DNA from: Hyphomicrobiales bacterium
Lineage (GTDB): Bacteria > Pseudomonadota > Alphaproteobacteria > Rhizobiales > Rhizobiaceae
Assembly: GCA_900465685.1 (NCBI GenBank)
Contig: UEGR01000021.1
Span: 118,052-182,051, forward strand
DNA: 64,000 bases
Reading direction: 5' to 3'
This document shows positions 29,305-40,158 of the stretch, one piece after another (within the stretch, counting starts at the first letter, position 1; each line of letters opens with the position of its first letter). The position numbers were made by a program, and so were the translations under genes. The notes beneath the pieces are model-generated. The model was not told the DNA's origin, made no database searches, and saw nothing but the letters and a program-made list of their open reading frames with translations.

Positions 29305-29742
29305 TTAATGCGTCTTGTTCATCGATTCCGACATTTTGCGCAGCACATTCAGTGCAACGCTCAATTCTTCATCAGTGACGCCTTCAAGCAGGTCCTCACG
29401 CACGTCGCCGGCGAGTTTCTCAACCTGCTCGGCAAGAACCTTGCCCTCTTCGGTCATCACGACACGCTTGGCGCGCCGGTCACCTTCGACGGTCTGGCGC
29501 TCGATGAACGACTGACGCTCCAGACCATCGAGCAGGCGAACCATGGTCGCATTCTCGATCTCCAGCGTTTCAGCCAGTTCCTTCTGATAAAGACCTTCCT
29601 GTTCAATCAGTGCCAGCAGCGTGCGCGCGCGCGCCAGTGTCAGGCCGCGCTCCTTTACCCTGGCGTCAAAAACGGTGCGAAGCTTGCGGTTCACCTTCGC
29701 CATGGCATCAATCATTTCTGCTCTGAGATCTGTCGTGCTCAT
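29305..29742 (-). CDS. MarR-family transcriptional regulator
   Basis: A 145-residue winged-helix regulator. The recognition region is QKELAETLEIENATMVRLLDGLE and the wing is IERQTVEGDRRAKRVVMTEEG, both canonical for MarR. Flanking helices form the dimer interface. The start is ATG 29742, with AAGG 8 bases upstream; an in-frame extension upstream overlaps the promoter. TTAGTAAACTAA, an inverted repeat, lies 18-29 bp ahead of the start and is probably its operator, giving autoregulation. The gene is monocistronic with a terminator. Target genes outside itself are unknown; it resembles regulators of the SlyA/virulence type only in a general way. Confidence 0.9.
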   Translation of the reverse strand: MSTTDLRAEMIDAMAKVNRKLRTVFDARVKERGLTLARARTLLALIEQEGLYQKELAETLEIENATMVRLLDGLERQSFIERQTVEGDRRAKRVVMTEEGKVLAEQVEKLAGDVREDLLEGVTDEELSVALNVLRKMSESMNKTH

Positions 29743-29759
29743 ATCCGATGCCTTATATA

Positions 29760-29771
29760 TTAGTAAACTAA
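29760..29771. promoter_or_regulatory. Candidate MarR operator
   Basis: TTAGTAAACTAA has TTAGT and ACTAA arms around AA. It lies directly upstream of the marR start in AT-rich promoter sequence, the usual place for a MarR autoregulatory site. Confidence 0.5.
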
Positions 29772-29965
29772 CGATTGTGTTTCTGGATAAATGGCTCACG
29801 GTTCATTTTCAATGGTTACACGCGCAAGTCACGCAAGCGTGAAGTTTTTCCCTCAGCCTGGGGAGTAAAACCAAATAAGTTGTGCCTGAAGCCTGAATTT
29901 AAGAACCGAAATAACTTGAAAAACGAATAGTCGTTAAAAACAAAAAATATGCGCTGCAAATGAAA

Positions 29966-29994
29966 CCAAAAAGAAAAGCGGACCAAAGTCCGCT
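29966..29994 (-). terminator. Terminator of the atpHAGDC operon
   Basis: AGCGGAC (29977-29983) and GTCCGCT (29988-29994) form a 7-bp stem with a 4-base loop, and the minus strand continues TTTCTTTTTGG. It lies about 30 bp past atpC. Confidence 0.85.
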
Positions 29995-30025
29995 TCTCCA
30001 TAAAATCTGTGAATTTCTTAGCCAA

Positions 30026-30433
30026 TCAGCCCGGTATAACCGCGCCCTGCAGCGTCATCAGCTGGTGCAGGAAGATTTCGGCCTTGGTGCGATGCTCCGG
30101 CGACGTCGCATCATCGAGCGCCTTGCGGGCTTCATCGATGCGGCGCGTAATGTCCGACGGCTCAATGGCGTCGACATGCGTTGCGGATTCGGCCAGCACG
30201 GTGCAGCTCTGCGGGGTAATATCGGCAAAACCACCGAAAACCACATAAGAGTCGGACTTGCCGTCGGCAAGCTTCACCGAAACGACTCCCGGCATGATCG
30301 TCGACATCAGCGGCGAATGACCGGCGAGAGCCGTCAGATAGCCTTCGCTACCCGGAATGACGACTTCCGTCACCTGCGCGGAAAGCAGGAGGCGTTCAGG
30401 CGACACGAGTTCGAATTGGAAAGCTTGAGCCAT
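30026..30433 (-). CDS. atpC: ATP synthase F1 subunit epsilon
   Basis: Subunit of the F1 central stalk, cytoplasmic face of the inner membrane. The 135 residues begin MAQAFQFELVSPERLLLS, the conserved epsilon beta-sandwich. The C-terminal part is the helical hairpin that can inhibit ATP hydrolysis. The start is ATG 30433 because the family begins here; an in-frame GTG three codons earlier is less likely. It is the last gene of atpHAGDC. The 124-bp gap after atpD contains a short family B repeat. Confidence 0.95.
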   Translation of the reverse strand: MAQAFQFELVSPERLLLSAQVTEVVIPGSEGYLTALAGHSPLMSTIMPGVVSVKLADGKSDSYVVFGGFADITPQSCTVLAESATHVDAIEPSDITRRIDEARKALDDATSPEHRTKAEIFLHQLMTLQGAVIPG

Positions 30434-30452
30434 GGTTCTCACTTAAATCTCA

Positions 30453-30500
30453 AGAGCGCGATCCCGAAACTGGAAACCGGTTTTCGAAAAAATCGTGCTC
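30453..30500 (+). repeat. Repeat family B, short copy between atpD and atpC
   Basis: AGAGCGCGATCCCGAAA, then CTGGAAACCGGTTTTCG and AATCGTGCTC. It matches the reverse complement of the second half of the element at 57631-57733, and forms a hairpin through GAAACTGG/CCGGTTTTC. It lies inside the atp mRNA, so it could act as a processing or stability structure between atpD and atpC. Confidence 0.7.
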
Positions 30501-30557
30501 AAACAAATGAAGAGGTCGTCTCGGTGGGCCTGTCGGCCCACCGGGAAACTCAATTCA

Positions 30558-32135
<1,578 letters not shown>

Positions 32136-32198
32136 TTACCTTCCGTTAGCATGGTCCCGAAAAGTTGCAGACTTCCCGGATAGACCGTGCGGTAAACC

Positions 32199-33077
32199 CT
32201 AGAGCGCTTCCGCGCCCGAAATGATTTCGATCAGTTCCTTGGTGATCTGAGCCTGACGCTGACGATTATACGTGATCGACAACTTGTTGATCATGTCACC
32301 GGCATTACGCGTCGCATTGTCCATCGCGCTCATCTTCGCGCCCATTTCGCCCGCCACATTTTCCAAGAGAGCGCGGAAAATCTGGACCGAAATATTGCGC
32401 GGGATCAGCGTGCTCAGGATCGCCGCAGGATCAGGTTCGTACTCATAAATCGCATCGCCTGCAGTGTCCGCCTGCGCAACATCGCCAGCCGAAGCCGGAA
32501 TGATCTGCTGTGCAGTCGGGATCTGTGCAATCACCGACTTGAATTCGGAATAGAACAGGGTGCAGACATCAAATGCGCCTTGTTCGAACAGCTCGATCAC
32601 CTTGTGGCCGATCTGGTCGGCATGCACAAAAGCGAGCTGCTTGACTTCGCGCAAATTGACGTGGTCGATGATCAGAGAGGCAAATTCGCGACGCAGAATA
32701 TCTGCGCCCTTCTTGCCGACCGTGATGATCTTGACCGTCTTGCCTTCAGCGAGGAGCTTGCGGGTATGATCGCGCGCCAGGCGTGCGATCTGCGAGTTGA
32801 AACCGCCGCAAAGGCCACGTTCTGCAGTGCAGACGACGAGCAGATGCACGTCGTCCTTACCCGTACCGGCCATCAATGCCGGTGCATCTTCGCCGCTGAC
32901 ATTCTGCGCGATATTCGCGAGAACGGCGCCCATGCGCTGCGAGTAAGGCCGTGCGGCCTCCGCAGCTTCCTGGGCACGGCGCAGCTTCGCCGCGGCGACC
33001 ATCTGCATCGCCTTGGTGATTTTCTGCGTCGCCTTGACCGAGGCGATACGGTTTCTCAGATCCTTTAGTGAAGGCAT
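32199..33077 (-). CDS. atpG: ATP synthase F1 subunit gamma
   Basis: Central rotor shaft of F1. The 292 residues start [24 protein letters not shown], the conserved N-terminal helix, and end with the matching C-terminal helix [19 protein letters not shown]. The middle domain contains [12 protein letters not shown]. The length is normal. The gene lies 21 bp after atpA and 69 bp before atpD in the operon. Confidence 0.97.
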   Translation of the reverse strand: MPSLKDLRNRIASVKATQKITKAMQMVAAAKLRRAQEAAEAARPYSQRMGAVLANIAQNVSGEDAPALMAGTGKDDVHLLVVCTAERGLCGGFNSQIARLARDHTRKLLAEGKTVKIITVGKKGADILRREFASLIIDHVNLREVKQLAFVHADQIGHKVIELFEQGAFDVCTLFYSEFKSVIAQIPTAQQIIPASAGDVAQADTAGDAIYEYEPDPAAILSTLIPRNISVQIFRALLENVAGEMGAKMSAMDNATRNAGDMINKLSITYNRQRQAQITKELIEIISGAEAL

Positions 33078-33098
33078 CCGTTCATCCCGTCACAAAAT

Positions 33099-34628
33099 TC
33101 AAGCAAAAGACTTGGCGAACGCGTCGACCGCTGCCTTGAGCTTTGCTTTGATGTCGTCGGTGAGCGCCTTCTGATCGCGGATCGCATCCAGCACATCCTT
33201 GTGCTCGGTGCGCAGCGAAGAAAGAAGACCTGCTTCGAACTTGCCAACCTGGTTGACGGCGATCTTGTCGAGATAGCCATTCACGCCGGCGAAAATCACG
33301 GCAACCTGTTCTTCCGTCTTGAGCGGCGAGAACTGCGGCTGCTTGAGAAGCTCGGTCAGACGTGCGCCGCGGTTCAGCAAACGCTGGGTCGAGGCATCGA
33401 GATCCGAACCGAACTGTGCGAAAGCGGCCATTTCACGATACTGGGCGAGCTCGCCCTTGATCGAACCGGCAACCTGCTTCATGGCCTTGACCTGAGCCGA
33501 AGAACCAACGCGCGAAACCGACAGACCGACGTTAACAGCCGGGCGGATACCCTGATAGAACAGGTTGGTTTCGAGGAAGATCTGGCCGTCGGTGATCGAG
33601 ATCACGTTGGTCGGAATGAAGGCCGAAACGTCGTTGCCCTGGGTTTCGATGACCGGCAGAGCCGTCAGCGAGCCAGCGCCGTTTTCGTCGTTGAGCTTTG
33701 CAGCGCGCTCGAGAAGACGCGAGTGCAGATAGAAAACGTCGCCCGGATAAGCTTCACGGCCCGGAGGACGACGAAGCAGAAGGGACATCTGACGGTAAGC
33801 AACAGCCTGCTTGGACAGATCGTCATAACCGATGAGAGCGTGCTGACCGTTGTCACGGAAGTATTCGCCCATTGCGCAACCTGCGAACGGAGCGAGGTAC
33901 TGCATCGGAGCCGGATCGGAAGCGGTAGCAGCGATAACGATCGAATATTCGAGAGCGCCGCGTTCTTCGAGAACCTTGACGAACTGAGCAACAGTCGAAC
34001 GCTTCTGGCCGATAGCAACGTAAACGCAATAAAGCTTTTCGCTGTCCGGGCCGTTGTCGTGGATCGGCTTCTGGTTCAGGAAGGTGTCGAGAATGATGGC
34101 GGTCTTGCCGGTCTGACGGTCACCGATGACCAGCTCGCGCTGACCACGACCAACCGGGATCAGAGCGTCAACAGCCTTGAGGCCGGTCGACATTGGCTCA
34201 TGAACCGACTTGCGCGGGATGATGCCCGGTGCCTTCACGTCGACGCGGCGACGCTCGGTAGCAACGATTGGGCCCTTGCCGTCGATCGGGTTGCCGAGAG
34301 CGTCAACGACGCGGCCCAGCAGGCCCGGACCAACCGGCACGTCAACGATGGCGCCGGTACGCTTAACGACGTCGCCTTCCTTGATGTCACGGTCGGCACC
34401 GAAGATAACGACACCAACGTTGTCGTTTTCAAGGTTGAGCGCCATGCCGCGAATGCCGCCGGGGAATTCGACCATTTCACCAGCCTGAACATTGTCCAGA
34501 CCATAGACGCGAGCAATACCGTCGCCGACGGACAGAACCTGACCGACCTCGGAGACCTCAGCCTCCTTGCCGAAGTTCTTGATTTGCTCTTTCAGGATAG
34601 CGGAAATTTCCGCAGCGCGGATGTCCAT
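33099..34628 (-). CDS. atpA: ATP synthase F1 subunit alpha
   Basis: Non-catalytic nucleotide-binding F1 subunit, 509 residues, normal length. The Walker A is GDRQTGKT, followed by [13 protein letters not shown] and, further on, the arginine-finger region [12 protein letters not shown]. The start ATG at 34628 shares one base with the atpH stop (TGATG), so translation is coupled. It is the second gene of atpHAGDC. Confidence 0.97.
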   Translation of the reverse strand: MDIRAAEISAILKEQIKNFGKEAEVSEVGQVLSVGDGIARVYGLDNVQAGEMVEFPGGIRGMALNLENDNVGVVIFGADRDIKEGDVVKRTGAIVDVPVGPGLLGRVVDALGNPIDGKGPIVATERRRVDVKAPGIIPRKSVHEPMSTGLKAVDALIPVGRGQRELVIGDRQTGKTAIILDTFLNQKPIHDNGPDSEKLYCVYVAIGQKRSTVAQFVKVLEERGALEYSIVIAATASDPAPMQYLAPFAGCAMGEYFRDNGQHALIGYDDLSKQAVAYRQMSLLLRRPPGREAYPGDVFYLHSRLLERAAKLNDENGAGSLTALPVIETQGNDVSAFIPTNVISITDGQIFLETNLFYQGIRPAVNVGLSVSRVGSSAQVKAMKQVAGSIKGELAQYREMAAFAQFGSDLDASTQRLLNRGARLTELLKQPQFSPLKTEEQVAVIFAGVNGYLDKIAVNQVGKFEAGLLSSLRTEHKDVLDAIRDQKALTDDIKAKLKAAVDAFAKSFA

Positions 34629-35188
34629 CAGCCGACCTCTTTCAGTGCAAGCTTGAGAGAAGATAGTTTGGTGCGAAGGGACGTGTCGATCTGACGCGAA
34701 CCCATCTTGACGATAAGACCGCCGAGGATCGACGGATCGACGGTGACGTTAATCGTCACGTCCTTGCCGGCCACGCTCTTCAGCGTTGCCTTCAATTCGT
34801 TTTCCTGCGCAGCGGTGAGCGCATGCGCGGAAGTGACATCGGCGGAAACTTCTCCGCGATGTTCAGCAGCAATCTTGTGGAATGCGGCGATAATGCCCGG
34901 CAGGGCGAAAAGGCGGCGGTTCGCTGCGACGACGCGCAGGAGATTTCCGACCAGACCCGTGATGCCCGCCTTGTCGGCAATGGCGCCGATCGCATGGAGC
35001 TGGTCTTCCGAAGAAAATACCGGACTGGAGATCAGACGCTTGAGGTCCTCGCTTCCGCTCAGAAGCGCCTCGAAACGAACAAGATCTTTCTCCACAGCAG
35101 CAACGGACTTGGCTTCGAGCGCCAGCTCGAAAAGCGATCCGGCGTAACGCTGTGCCACACCTGAAATGAGCGAAGACGTTTCAGCCAC
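34628..35188 (-). CDS. atpH: ATP synthase F1 subunit delta
   Basis: Peripheral stalk subunit linking F1 to F0. The 186 residues begin [20 protein letters not shown] and end with the family segment [22 protein letters not shown]. The start is GTG 35188, with AGCAGG 6 bases upstream and the length of the Brucella homologue; an in-frame TTG two codons earlier is less likely. It is the first gene of the F1 operon. As in other Hyphomicrobiales, the F0 genes are not next to it. The promoter lies in 35189-35412. Confidence 0.95.
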   Translation of the reverse strand: MAETSSLISGVAQRYAGSLFELALEAKSVAAVEKDLVRFEALLSGSEDLKRLISSPVFSSEDQLHAIGAIADKAGITGLVGNLLRVVAANRRLFALPGIIAAFHKIAAEHRGEVSADVTSAHALTAAQENELKATLKSVAGKDVTINVTVDPSILGGLIVKMGSRQIDTSLRTKLSSLKLALKEVG

Positions 35189-35412
35189 GAACAACCTGCT
35201 CTCTACGTTGAAACCATCCTTTTGGGGCCCATTATTGCTCAGGACGCCAAGCCGATGATTTTATTGAATGTTTCCGGAAAACCACTGACGCGCGAGCACG
35301 TCAACACCGAAATGTGATTGCCGTCTAGCATAGACGAACAGGACTCGCAACACGCGAATCCCGCACTTTTGTGTAAGTTTTGTCGCGTTTTCAGATCAAA
35401 AAAGTCGCAGGG

Positions 35413-35802
35413 TTAACCGATGAAGCCAAAAGCGTAGAGCAATGGCCCGGCGGCCAGAAGGAATTCTACAATTCCTGCCAACCAGTTATAGATAGTGCCG
35501 CCCCTATCGGACATCATCGAGATGAAGCGACCGAACAGCGCAAAGCCCCATGCCACACCCAAAACGATCCACAGGTAGGGCTGTGCAAAGATGAGAGCGC
35601 CAAGACCGAGAGCGAGATAAGGACCAGCCAGCACCGCGCGGATGGAGCTGAAGGCTTCCGGACGGGCATTGATCGGCTGCAACCGCAACAGCTTCATGGT
35701 GATGCCGGGCGCGAAAAGCATGACAATGCCCGCAAAGGCGGTCACGGCTGCCGAGCTCCAGGCGAGCCATTCGCCGGTCGTGGTGGGAAGATAGAATTCC
35801 AT
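35413..35802 (-). CDS. Small four-helix membrane protein (DUF4345-like)
   Basis: A 129-residue protein with four hydrophobic segments, at roughly 15-33, 53-73, 78-96 and 105-126. The pattern with RAVLAGPYLALG in the middle and GRFISMMSDR before the last helix resembles DUF4345. It should be an inner-membrane protein; no catalytic motif is visible. The start ATG at 35802 follows AAGGTG; a GTG three codons earlier is less likely. It lies 65 bp downstream of priA on the same strand and may be cotranscribed, though it has no evident link to replication restart. Function unknown. Confidence 0.75.
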   Translation of the reverse strand: MEFYLPTTTGEWLAWSSAAVTAFAGIVMLFAPGITMKLLRLQPINARPEAFSSIRAVLAGPYLALGLGALIFAQPYLWIVLGVAWGFALFGRFISMMSDRGGTIYNWLAGIVEFLLAAGPLLYAFGFIG

Positions 35803-35868
35803 CGTATTCACCTTCTTCGTTTTAGGCCCTATAGCGGATAATTCTCCGAGATTCCATGCCGGTTCCGG

Positions 35869-38091
35869 TCACAAGAAACTCTGGGGATCTATGTCCACTT
35901 GAACGCGGATAGACCCTCGTTCCTTTGGCGAAGCCGCCAGCAAAGCGCGGATAAAGGATTGAATATCCGCGCGTTTTGTCCCGTGGATCAATATCCGGAA
36001 ACGATGCCTTCCGCGCACCAGCGCCAGCGGTGCTTCGGCTGGACCGAGCACCGAAATCTCCGAAGAGGACGGTGCTGCACGACGAAGGGCGCGGGCATGA
36101 TTTTCAGCATCCGGACGATTATCGGCAGAGATGATCAGCGCGGCCAGCCGCCCGAATGGCGGCAGCGCGCTACGCTCCCGCTCCTCGATCTCGCGAGCAT
36201 AAAACGCCTCGGTATCGCCGCTGACGATGGCGCGCATAACCGGATGATCCGGCTGGTAAGTCTGGATCAGACCGAGACTCTTGCGGCCCGTTCGGCCTGC
36301 GCGCCCGGTCACCTGATTGAGAAGCTGGAAGGTACGTTCGGCGGCGCGCGGGTCGCCATTGGCCAGCCCCAGATCGGCATCCACCACGCCCACCAGCGTC
36401 ATATTGGGGAAATTGTGCCCCTTGGCGACAAGCTGGGTGCCGATGACGATATCCGCCTCACCCTTCGCAATGGCATCGAGTTCCAGACGCAGCCGCTTCA
36501 CGCCTCCCGCCATATCAGACGAAAGCACTATGATTCGCGCGTCGGTGAAGGTCGCCGCAACTTCTTCCGCGATGCGTTCTACGCCCGGACCGCAGGCGAC
36601 CAGATGATCAAGGGTGCCGCATTCCGGGCAGGCTTCGGGCGTCGGCTCGTGATAGCCGCATTGATGGCACATCAACTGGCCGCGAAAGCGATGCTCGACC
36701 AGCCAGCTTGAACATTGCGGACACTGGAAGCGATGGCCGCAGACGCGGCACAAGGTCAGCGGCGCGTAACCACGACGGTTGAGGAACAGCAGCGCCTGTT
36801 CGCCGCGCTCCACCGTCTTGCCGACGGCTTCGGTAAGCGCAGGCGACAGAAAGCGCCCCGGCGGCGGCGGTGAGCGCCGCATGTCGATGGTCTTCAGATC
36901 GGGAAGCGCAGCTTCCGCATAGCGCCCGTAAAGCTTGATTCGCTTGTAACGGCCCTGATCCGCATTGACCTGACTTTCGATCGAGGGCGTGGCCGAGGCA
37001 AGCACCACTGGAAAGCCGCCAATGTGGCCGCGCACGACAGCCATATCGCGGGCATTGTAGAAGACCCTGTCTTCCTGTTTGTAAGCCGGATCATGTTCCT
37101 CGTCGACGATGATCAGGCCCAGTTCCTTGAAGGGCAGAAACAGCGCGGAGCGTGCGCCTGCGACCACGCGCACCGTACCTTCCGTGACCTGACGCCAGAC
37201 ACGCTCACGCGTGCGTGGCGCAAGGTCGGAATGCCATTCGGCGGGCTTGGCTCCAAACCTGTTGTGGAACCGGTCGAGAAACTGCTGCGTCAGGGCGATT
37301 TCCGGCAGGAGAATCAGCACCTGCTTGCCCTGCTCCAATGCCTTGGCGACGGCTTCGAAATAAACTTCGGTCTTGCCGGAGCCAGTGACACCATCAAGAA
37401 GCGAAACGGAAAAACAGTCTGCCGCGACGGAATCAGAGAGCATTTCTGCTGCTGCCTGCTGGTCTTCCGAAAGCGTCGCGCGGGCATATTCCGTATCCGG
37501 TTTCGCCACCACGGCGGGCGGCGGCAGCATCACTTCCTCGAAAATGCCTTGCGCCTTCAACCCTTCCACGACCGTCGTCGAAACACCAGCCGCATGGGCC
37601 AGGCCGGATCGCGTCCAGGCAAGCCCGTCGCGAGCAAGCTCCATCACTCGCGCACGGGCGTCGGTCATGCGTTCTGGCTCGCCGCCTGAATAGCGCAAGC
37701 CCGGTACCGATGGCTCGGGATCGAAGGCCGCAGGCACGCGCAATACCATGCGCGCCACCATGCCGGGCGGAGAAAGCGTATAGTCCGCTGCCCAGCGCAT
37801 GAAACGAAGCATCTCGCTATCCACCGGCGGACAATCGAAAACTTCAGAAATAGATCGCAATTTTTTGGCATCGACCGCATCGGTTTCGCCTTCGCAGACG
37901 ATACCCGCAACTTCACGCGGTCCGAGAGGGACGCGCACGATCGACCCGGGCTGGACGTTCATGCCCTCCGGGACCATATAAGAATAAGGCCGTTCTGCTG
38001 GCATAGGCACCAACACCGGAACCACGCGCGGCGCGAGGCTCGGAAAGAGGCCTTGAACGGGGTTAGCAATATCGTGCGAATCTTTCGACAT
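35869..38091 (-). CDS. priA: Primosomal protein N' (replication restart helicase PriA)
   Basis: A 740-residue superfamily 2 helicase that reloads the replisome at stalled forks. The N-terminal DNA-binding domain is followed by Walker A GVTGSGKTEVY, the DEEH box IVDEEHDPAYK, and the motifs ASATPSIES and TGRAGR. A zinc-binding insert carries the cysteine pairs CRVCGHRFQCPQC, CHQCG and CPECG. The ATG at 38091 gives the normal family length. It diverges from transaldolase with 108 bp between starts. Confidence 0.95.
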   Translation of the reverse strand: MSKDSHDIANPVQGLFPSLAPRVVPVLVPMPAERPYSYMVPEGMNVQPGSIVRVPLGPREVAGIVCEGETDAVDAKKLRSISEVFDCPPVDSEMLRFMRWAADYTLSPPGMVARMVLRVPAAFDPEPSVPGLRYSGGEPERMTDARARVMELARDGLAWTRSGLAHAAGVSTTVVEGLKAQGIFEEVMLPPPAVVAKPDTEYARATLSEDQQAAAEMLSDSVAADCFSVSLLDGVTGSGKTEVYFEAVAKALEQGKQVLILLPEIALTQQFLDRFHNRFGAKPAEWHSDLAPRTRERVWRQVTEGTVRVVAGARSALFLPFKELGLIIVDEEHDPAYKQEDRVFYNARDMAVVRGHIGGFPVVLASATPSIESQVNADQGRYKRIKLYGRYAEAALPDLKTIDMRRSPPPPGRFLSPALTEAVGKTVERGEQALLFLNRRGYAPLTLCRVCGHRFQCPQCSSWLVEHRFRGQLMCHQCGYHEPTPEACPECGTLDHLVACGPGVERIAEEVAATFTDARIIVLSSDMAGGVKRLRLELDAIAKGEADIVIGTQLVAKGHNFPNMTLVGVVDADLGLANGDPRAAERTFQLLNQVTGRAGRTGRKSLGLIQTYQPDHPVMRAIVSGDTEAFYAREIEERERSALPPFGRLAALIISADNRPDAENHARALRRAAPSSSEISVLGPAEAPLALVRGRHRFRILIHGTKRADIQSFIRALLAASPKERGSIRVQVDIDPQSFL

Positions 38092-38199
38092 GATCGCGTG
38101 ACCTTGGCGCGGCTTTGCGCTAAAGAAAAGCCACCTTCCGGGACTTAAATGGATTTAGCTCCCAAAAACCACCCGCGCTCATTATGGAGGAACGCTGTT

Positions 38200-38853
38200 A
38201 TGAAGTTTTTCGTGGACACTGCGGACGTCAAGGAAATCCGCGAACTGAACGACCTCGGACTGGTCGATGGCGTGACCACCAACCCGTCCCTCATCCTGAA
38301 GTCGGGTCGTGATATCATTGAAGTTACCAAGGAAATCTGCTCCTTCGTCAAGGGCCCGGTTTCGGCTGAGGTTGCTGCGACCGAGTATGAGCAGATCATG
38401 AAGGAAGCGGCCGTTATCTCCAAGATCGCAGACAATATCTGCATCAAGCTGCCGCTGACGCTCGACGGCCTCAAGGCTTGTAAGGCCCTGACCTCGGACG
38501 GCCACAAGACCAATGTGACCCTCTGCTTCTCGGCCAATCAGGCACTGCTCGCCGCCAAGGCCGGCGCGACCTTCGTTTCGCCGTTCATCGGCCGTATCGA
38601 CGATATGGGCGTCAACGGCATGGAACTGATCGCCGAAATCCGCACGATCTTCGACAATTACGATTTCCGCACCGAAATTCTTGCCGCTTCGGTTCGTACC
38701 GTCAATCACGTCAAGGAAGCAGCGCTTATCGGCGCCGATGTCGTGACCGCACCTCCGGCAACGCTGAAGGCGCTCGTCAAGCATCCGCTGACCGACAAGG
38801 GCCTCGAAACCTTCCTCGCCGATTGGGCGAAGACCGGCCAGAAGATCGCCTAA
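38200..38853 (+). CDS. tal: Transaldolase (TalC-like small type)
   Basis: A 217-residue class I aldolase of the short transaldolase/fructose-6-phosphate aldolase family, pentose phosphate pathway. The Schiff-base lysine is Lys83 in [22 protein letters not shown] and [10 protein letters not shown] at the N-terminus are characteristic. The start ATG at 38200 follows GGAGG 8 bases upstream; an upstream in-frame ATG lacks a ribosome site. It ends in a strong terminator and is monocistronic. Transaldolase versus fructose-6-phosphate aldolase activity is decided by a few residues and is not certain. Confidence 0.94.
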   Translation: MKFFVDTADVKEIRELNDLGLVDGVTTNPSLILKSGRDIIEVTKEICSFVKGPVSAEVAATEYEQIMKEAAVISKIADNICIKLPLTLDGLKACKALTSDGHKTNVTLCFSANQALLAAKAGATFVSPFIGRIDDMGVNGMELIAEIRTIFDNYDFRTEILAASVRTVNHVKEAALIGADVVTAPPATLKALVKHPLTDKGLETFLADWAKTGQKIA

Positions 38854-38877
38854 TCAGCGATCTTGCCAGACAGATGG

Positions 38878-38906
38878 AAGGCGGGCTTATGGCCCGCCTT
38901 TTTTAT
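38878..38906 (+). terminator. Terminator of the transaldolase gene
   Basis: AAGGCGGGC (38878-38886) and GCCCGCCTT (38892-38900) form a perfect 9-bp stem followed by TTTTATT. It may also stop the convergent ATPase transcript. Confidence 0.9.
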
Positions 38907-38915
38907 TGCGGCTCA

Positions 38916-40010
38916 CTATTCCAGAACCGTCTCGCCATCCTGCTTGCTCACGCGGATCGGCCTGCTGCCGCATTGCTCGGCAATGGCTTGGGCGAGCGCG
39001 CTGGAATGGGTCACCACCCAGATCTGGCTGCGTTCGGATGCCTGCGCGATCATTCTGGCCAGTGACGGGATCATATCCGGGTGCAGGCTCGCCTCGGGCT
39101 CGTTCAGCGCAACCAGCGGCGGCAGACGATAGGACAGAAGCGCGCCGGCCAGCGCCAGCAGGCGAATCTGTCCGTCCGATAATTCACCGGGACGAAAAAT
39201 GCGGGGCGGGAAAGCCGGGAAATTCAGACCGAAACTGGCGGTTTCCTCCGGATAGGGAACGACCAGTTGAGCGCCATCCAGCGCCTCTGCGATAAAACGG
39301 TCGAGATCGACCGTATCCTGACGGATATGAGCAAGCGTGGCGAAGACTGAGGCGAGATTGCCGCCATCCTCGTCCAGCATTGCCGCTGTGGCCGCGATGG
39401 AAGGCTGACGCGCCGGTGCGTCGCGATCGCTTCTGAAGCCGTGATAAAAGCGCCATCCGCGCATTTGCGCCGAGAGGTCGCCGATTTCCGGATAATGCCC
39501 CGACTGGCCGAGCACCGCCAGCCCGCTTTCCGATGTCAGAAGCCGCGCGGGATGCTCAATGCGCCGCCCCTCCCCGTCGCGGGCAAAAACCGCCGGGCCG
39601 CGCCGATCCATGAGATCGACCGGGCGGCGACCTGTATCGAGATTGAGCTGCTCTTCCTTGATCTGCGGCTCGAACGGAAAGGCTCCGGATACTGGTGGCG
39701 GCAAACCCGCCTCGATCCGATAGGACAGGCGCGATGCCAGCCTTTCATCCTCGAAATCCGCTTCCAGAATAATCCGCGCCGATTCGTGCTTGCGACGACC
39801 GCCGCTCCACATGGCCGACTGCATGCCGCCTTCCCGGACAATCTCTGTCGAAAAATTGCCTTCAGCAGCCGCCTTGATCAGTTGCAAAGCCCGATAGAGA
39901 TTGGATTTGCCAGCGCCGTTTTCACCGACGAACACCGTCACCTGCCCAAGATCAAACCGGACAGAACGCAGCGAACGATAGCCTTTGGCCGAAAAGGAAA
40001 CGAGGCGCAT
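38916..40010 (-). CDS. RecF/SMC-like AAA ATPase (COG4637-type)
   Basis: A 364-residue ABC-type ATPase of the predicted COG4637 group. Walker A is FVGENGAGKSN (about 29-37), a signature-like LSDGQIRLLAL comes late (around 280), and Walker B is VALNEPEASLHPD, followed by the VTHSSAL switch. The Asn before Glu in the Walker B is seen in this group. There is no coiled-coil arm. The homologous function is unknown, with DNA repair or defence roles suggested for related proteins. No nuclease domain or partner gene lies next to it. It is convergent with transaldolase. Confidence 0.85.
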   Translation of the reverse strand: MRLVSFSAKGYRSLRSVRFDLGQVTVFVGENGAGKSNLYRALQLIKAAAEGNFSTEIVREGGMQSAMWSGGRRKHESARIILEADFEDERLASRLSYRIEAGLPPPVSGAFPFEPQIKEEQLNLDTGRRPVDLMDRRGPAVFARDGEGRRIEHPARLLTSESGLAVLGQSGHYPEIGDLSAQMRGWRFYHGFRSDRDAPARQPSIAATAAMLDEDGGNLASVFATLAHIRQDTVDLDRFIAEALDGAQLVVPYPEETASFGLNFPAFPPRIFRPGELSDGQIRLLALAGALLSYRLPPLVALNEPEASLHPDMIPSLARMIAQASERSQIWVVTHSSALAQAIAEQCGSRPIRVSKQDGETVLE

Positions 40011-40035
40011 GATCTCCGCAACAGGCTAACACAAT

Positions 40036-40064
40036 AAAGGGCGGCACAAACCGTGCCGCCCTTT
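40036..40064 (-). terminator. Terminator downstream of the MBL-fold gene
   Basis: AAAGGGCGGCAC (40036-40047) and GTGCCGCCCTTT (40053-40064) form a perfect 12-bp stem. It lies about 95 bp past the MBL-fold gene stop. The T run on the minus strand is only TTTATT. Confidence 0.7.
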
Positions 40065-40158
40065 ATATCGATCTTGATACGAACCACAAATTCCAATCAA
40101 CCAGCCAAGGCTGTTACGTACAGTCCGGGCTGAGAGCCGATTGTGCTTTGCCGGCGCA

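Noticed and set aside
33201..34694. A 497-codon plus-strand frame opposite atpA
   Set aside because: Antisense shadow of atpA; same reasons.
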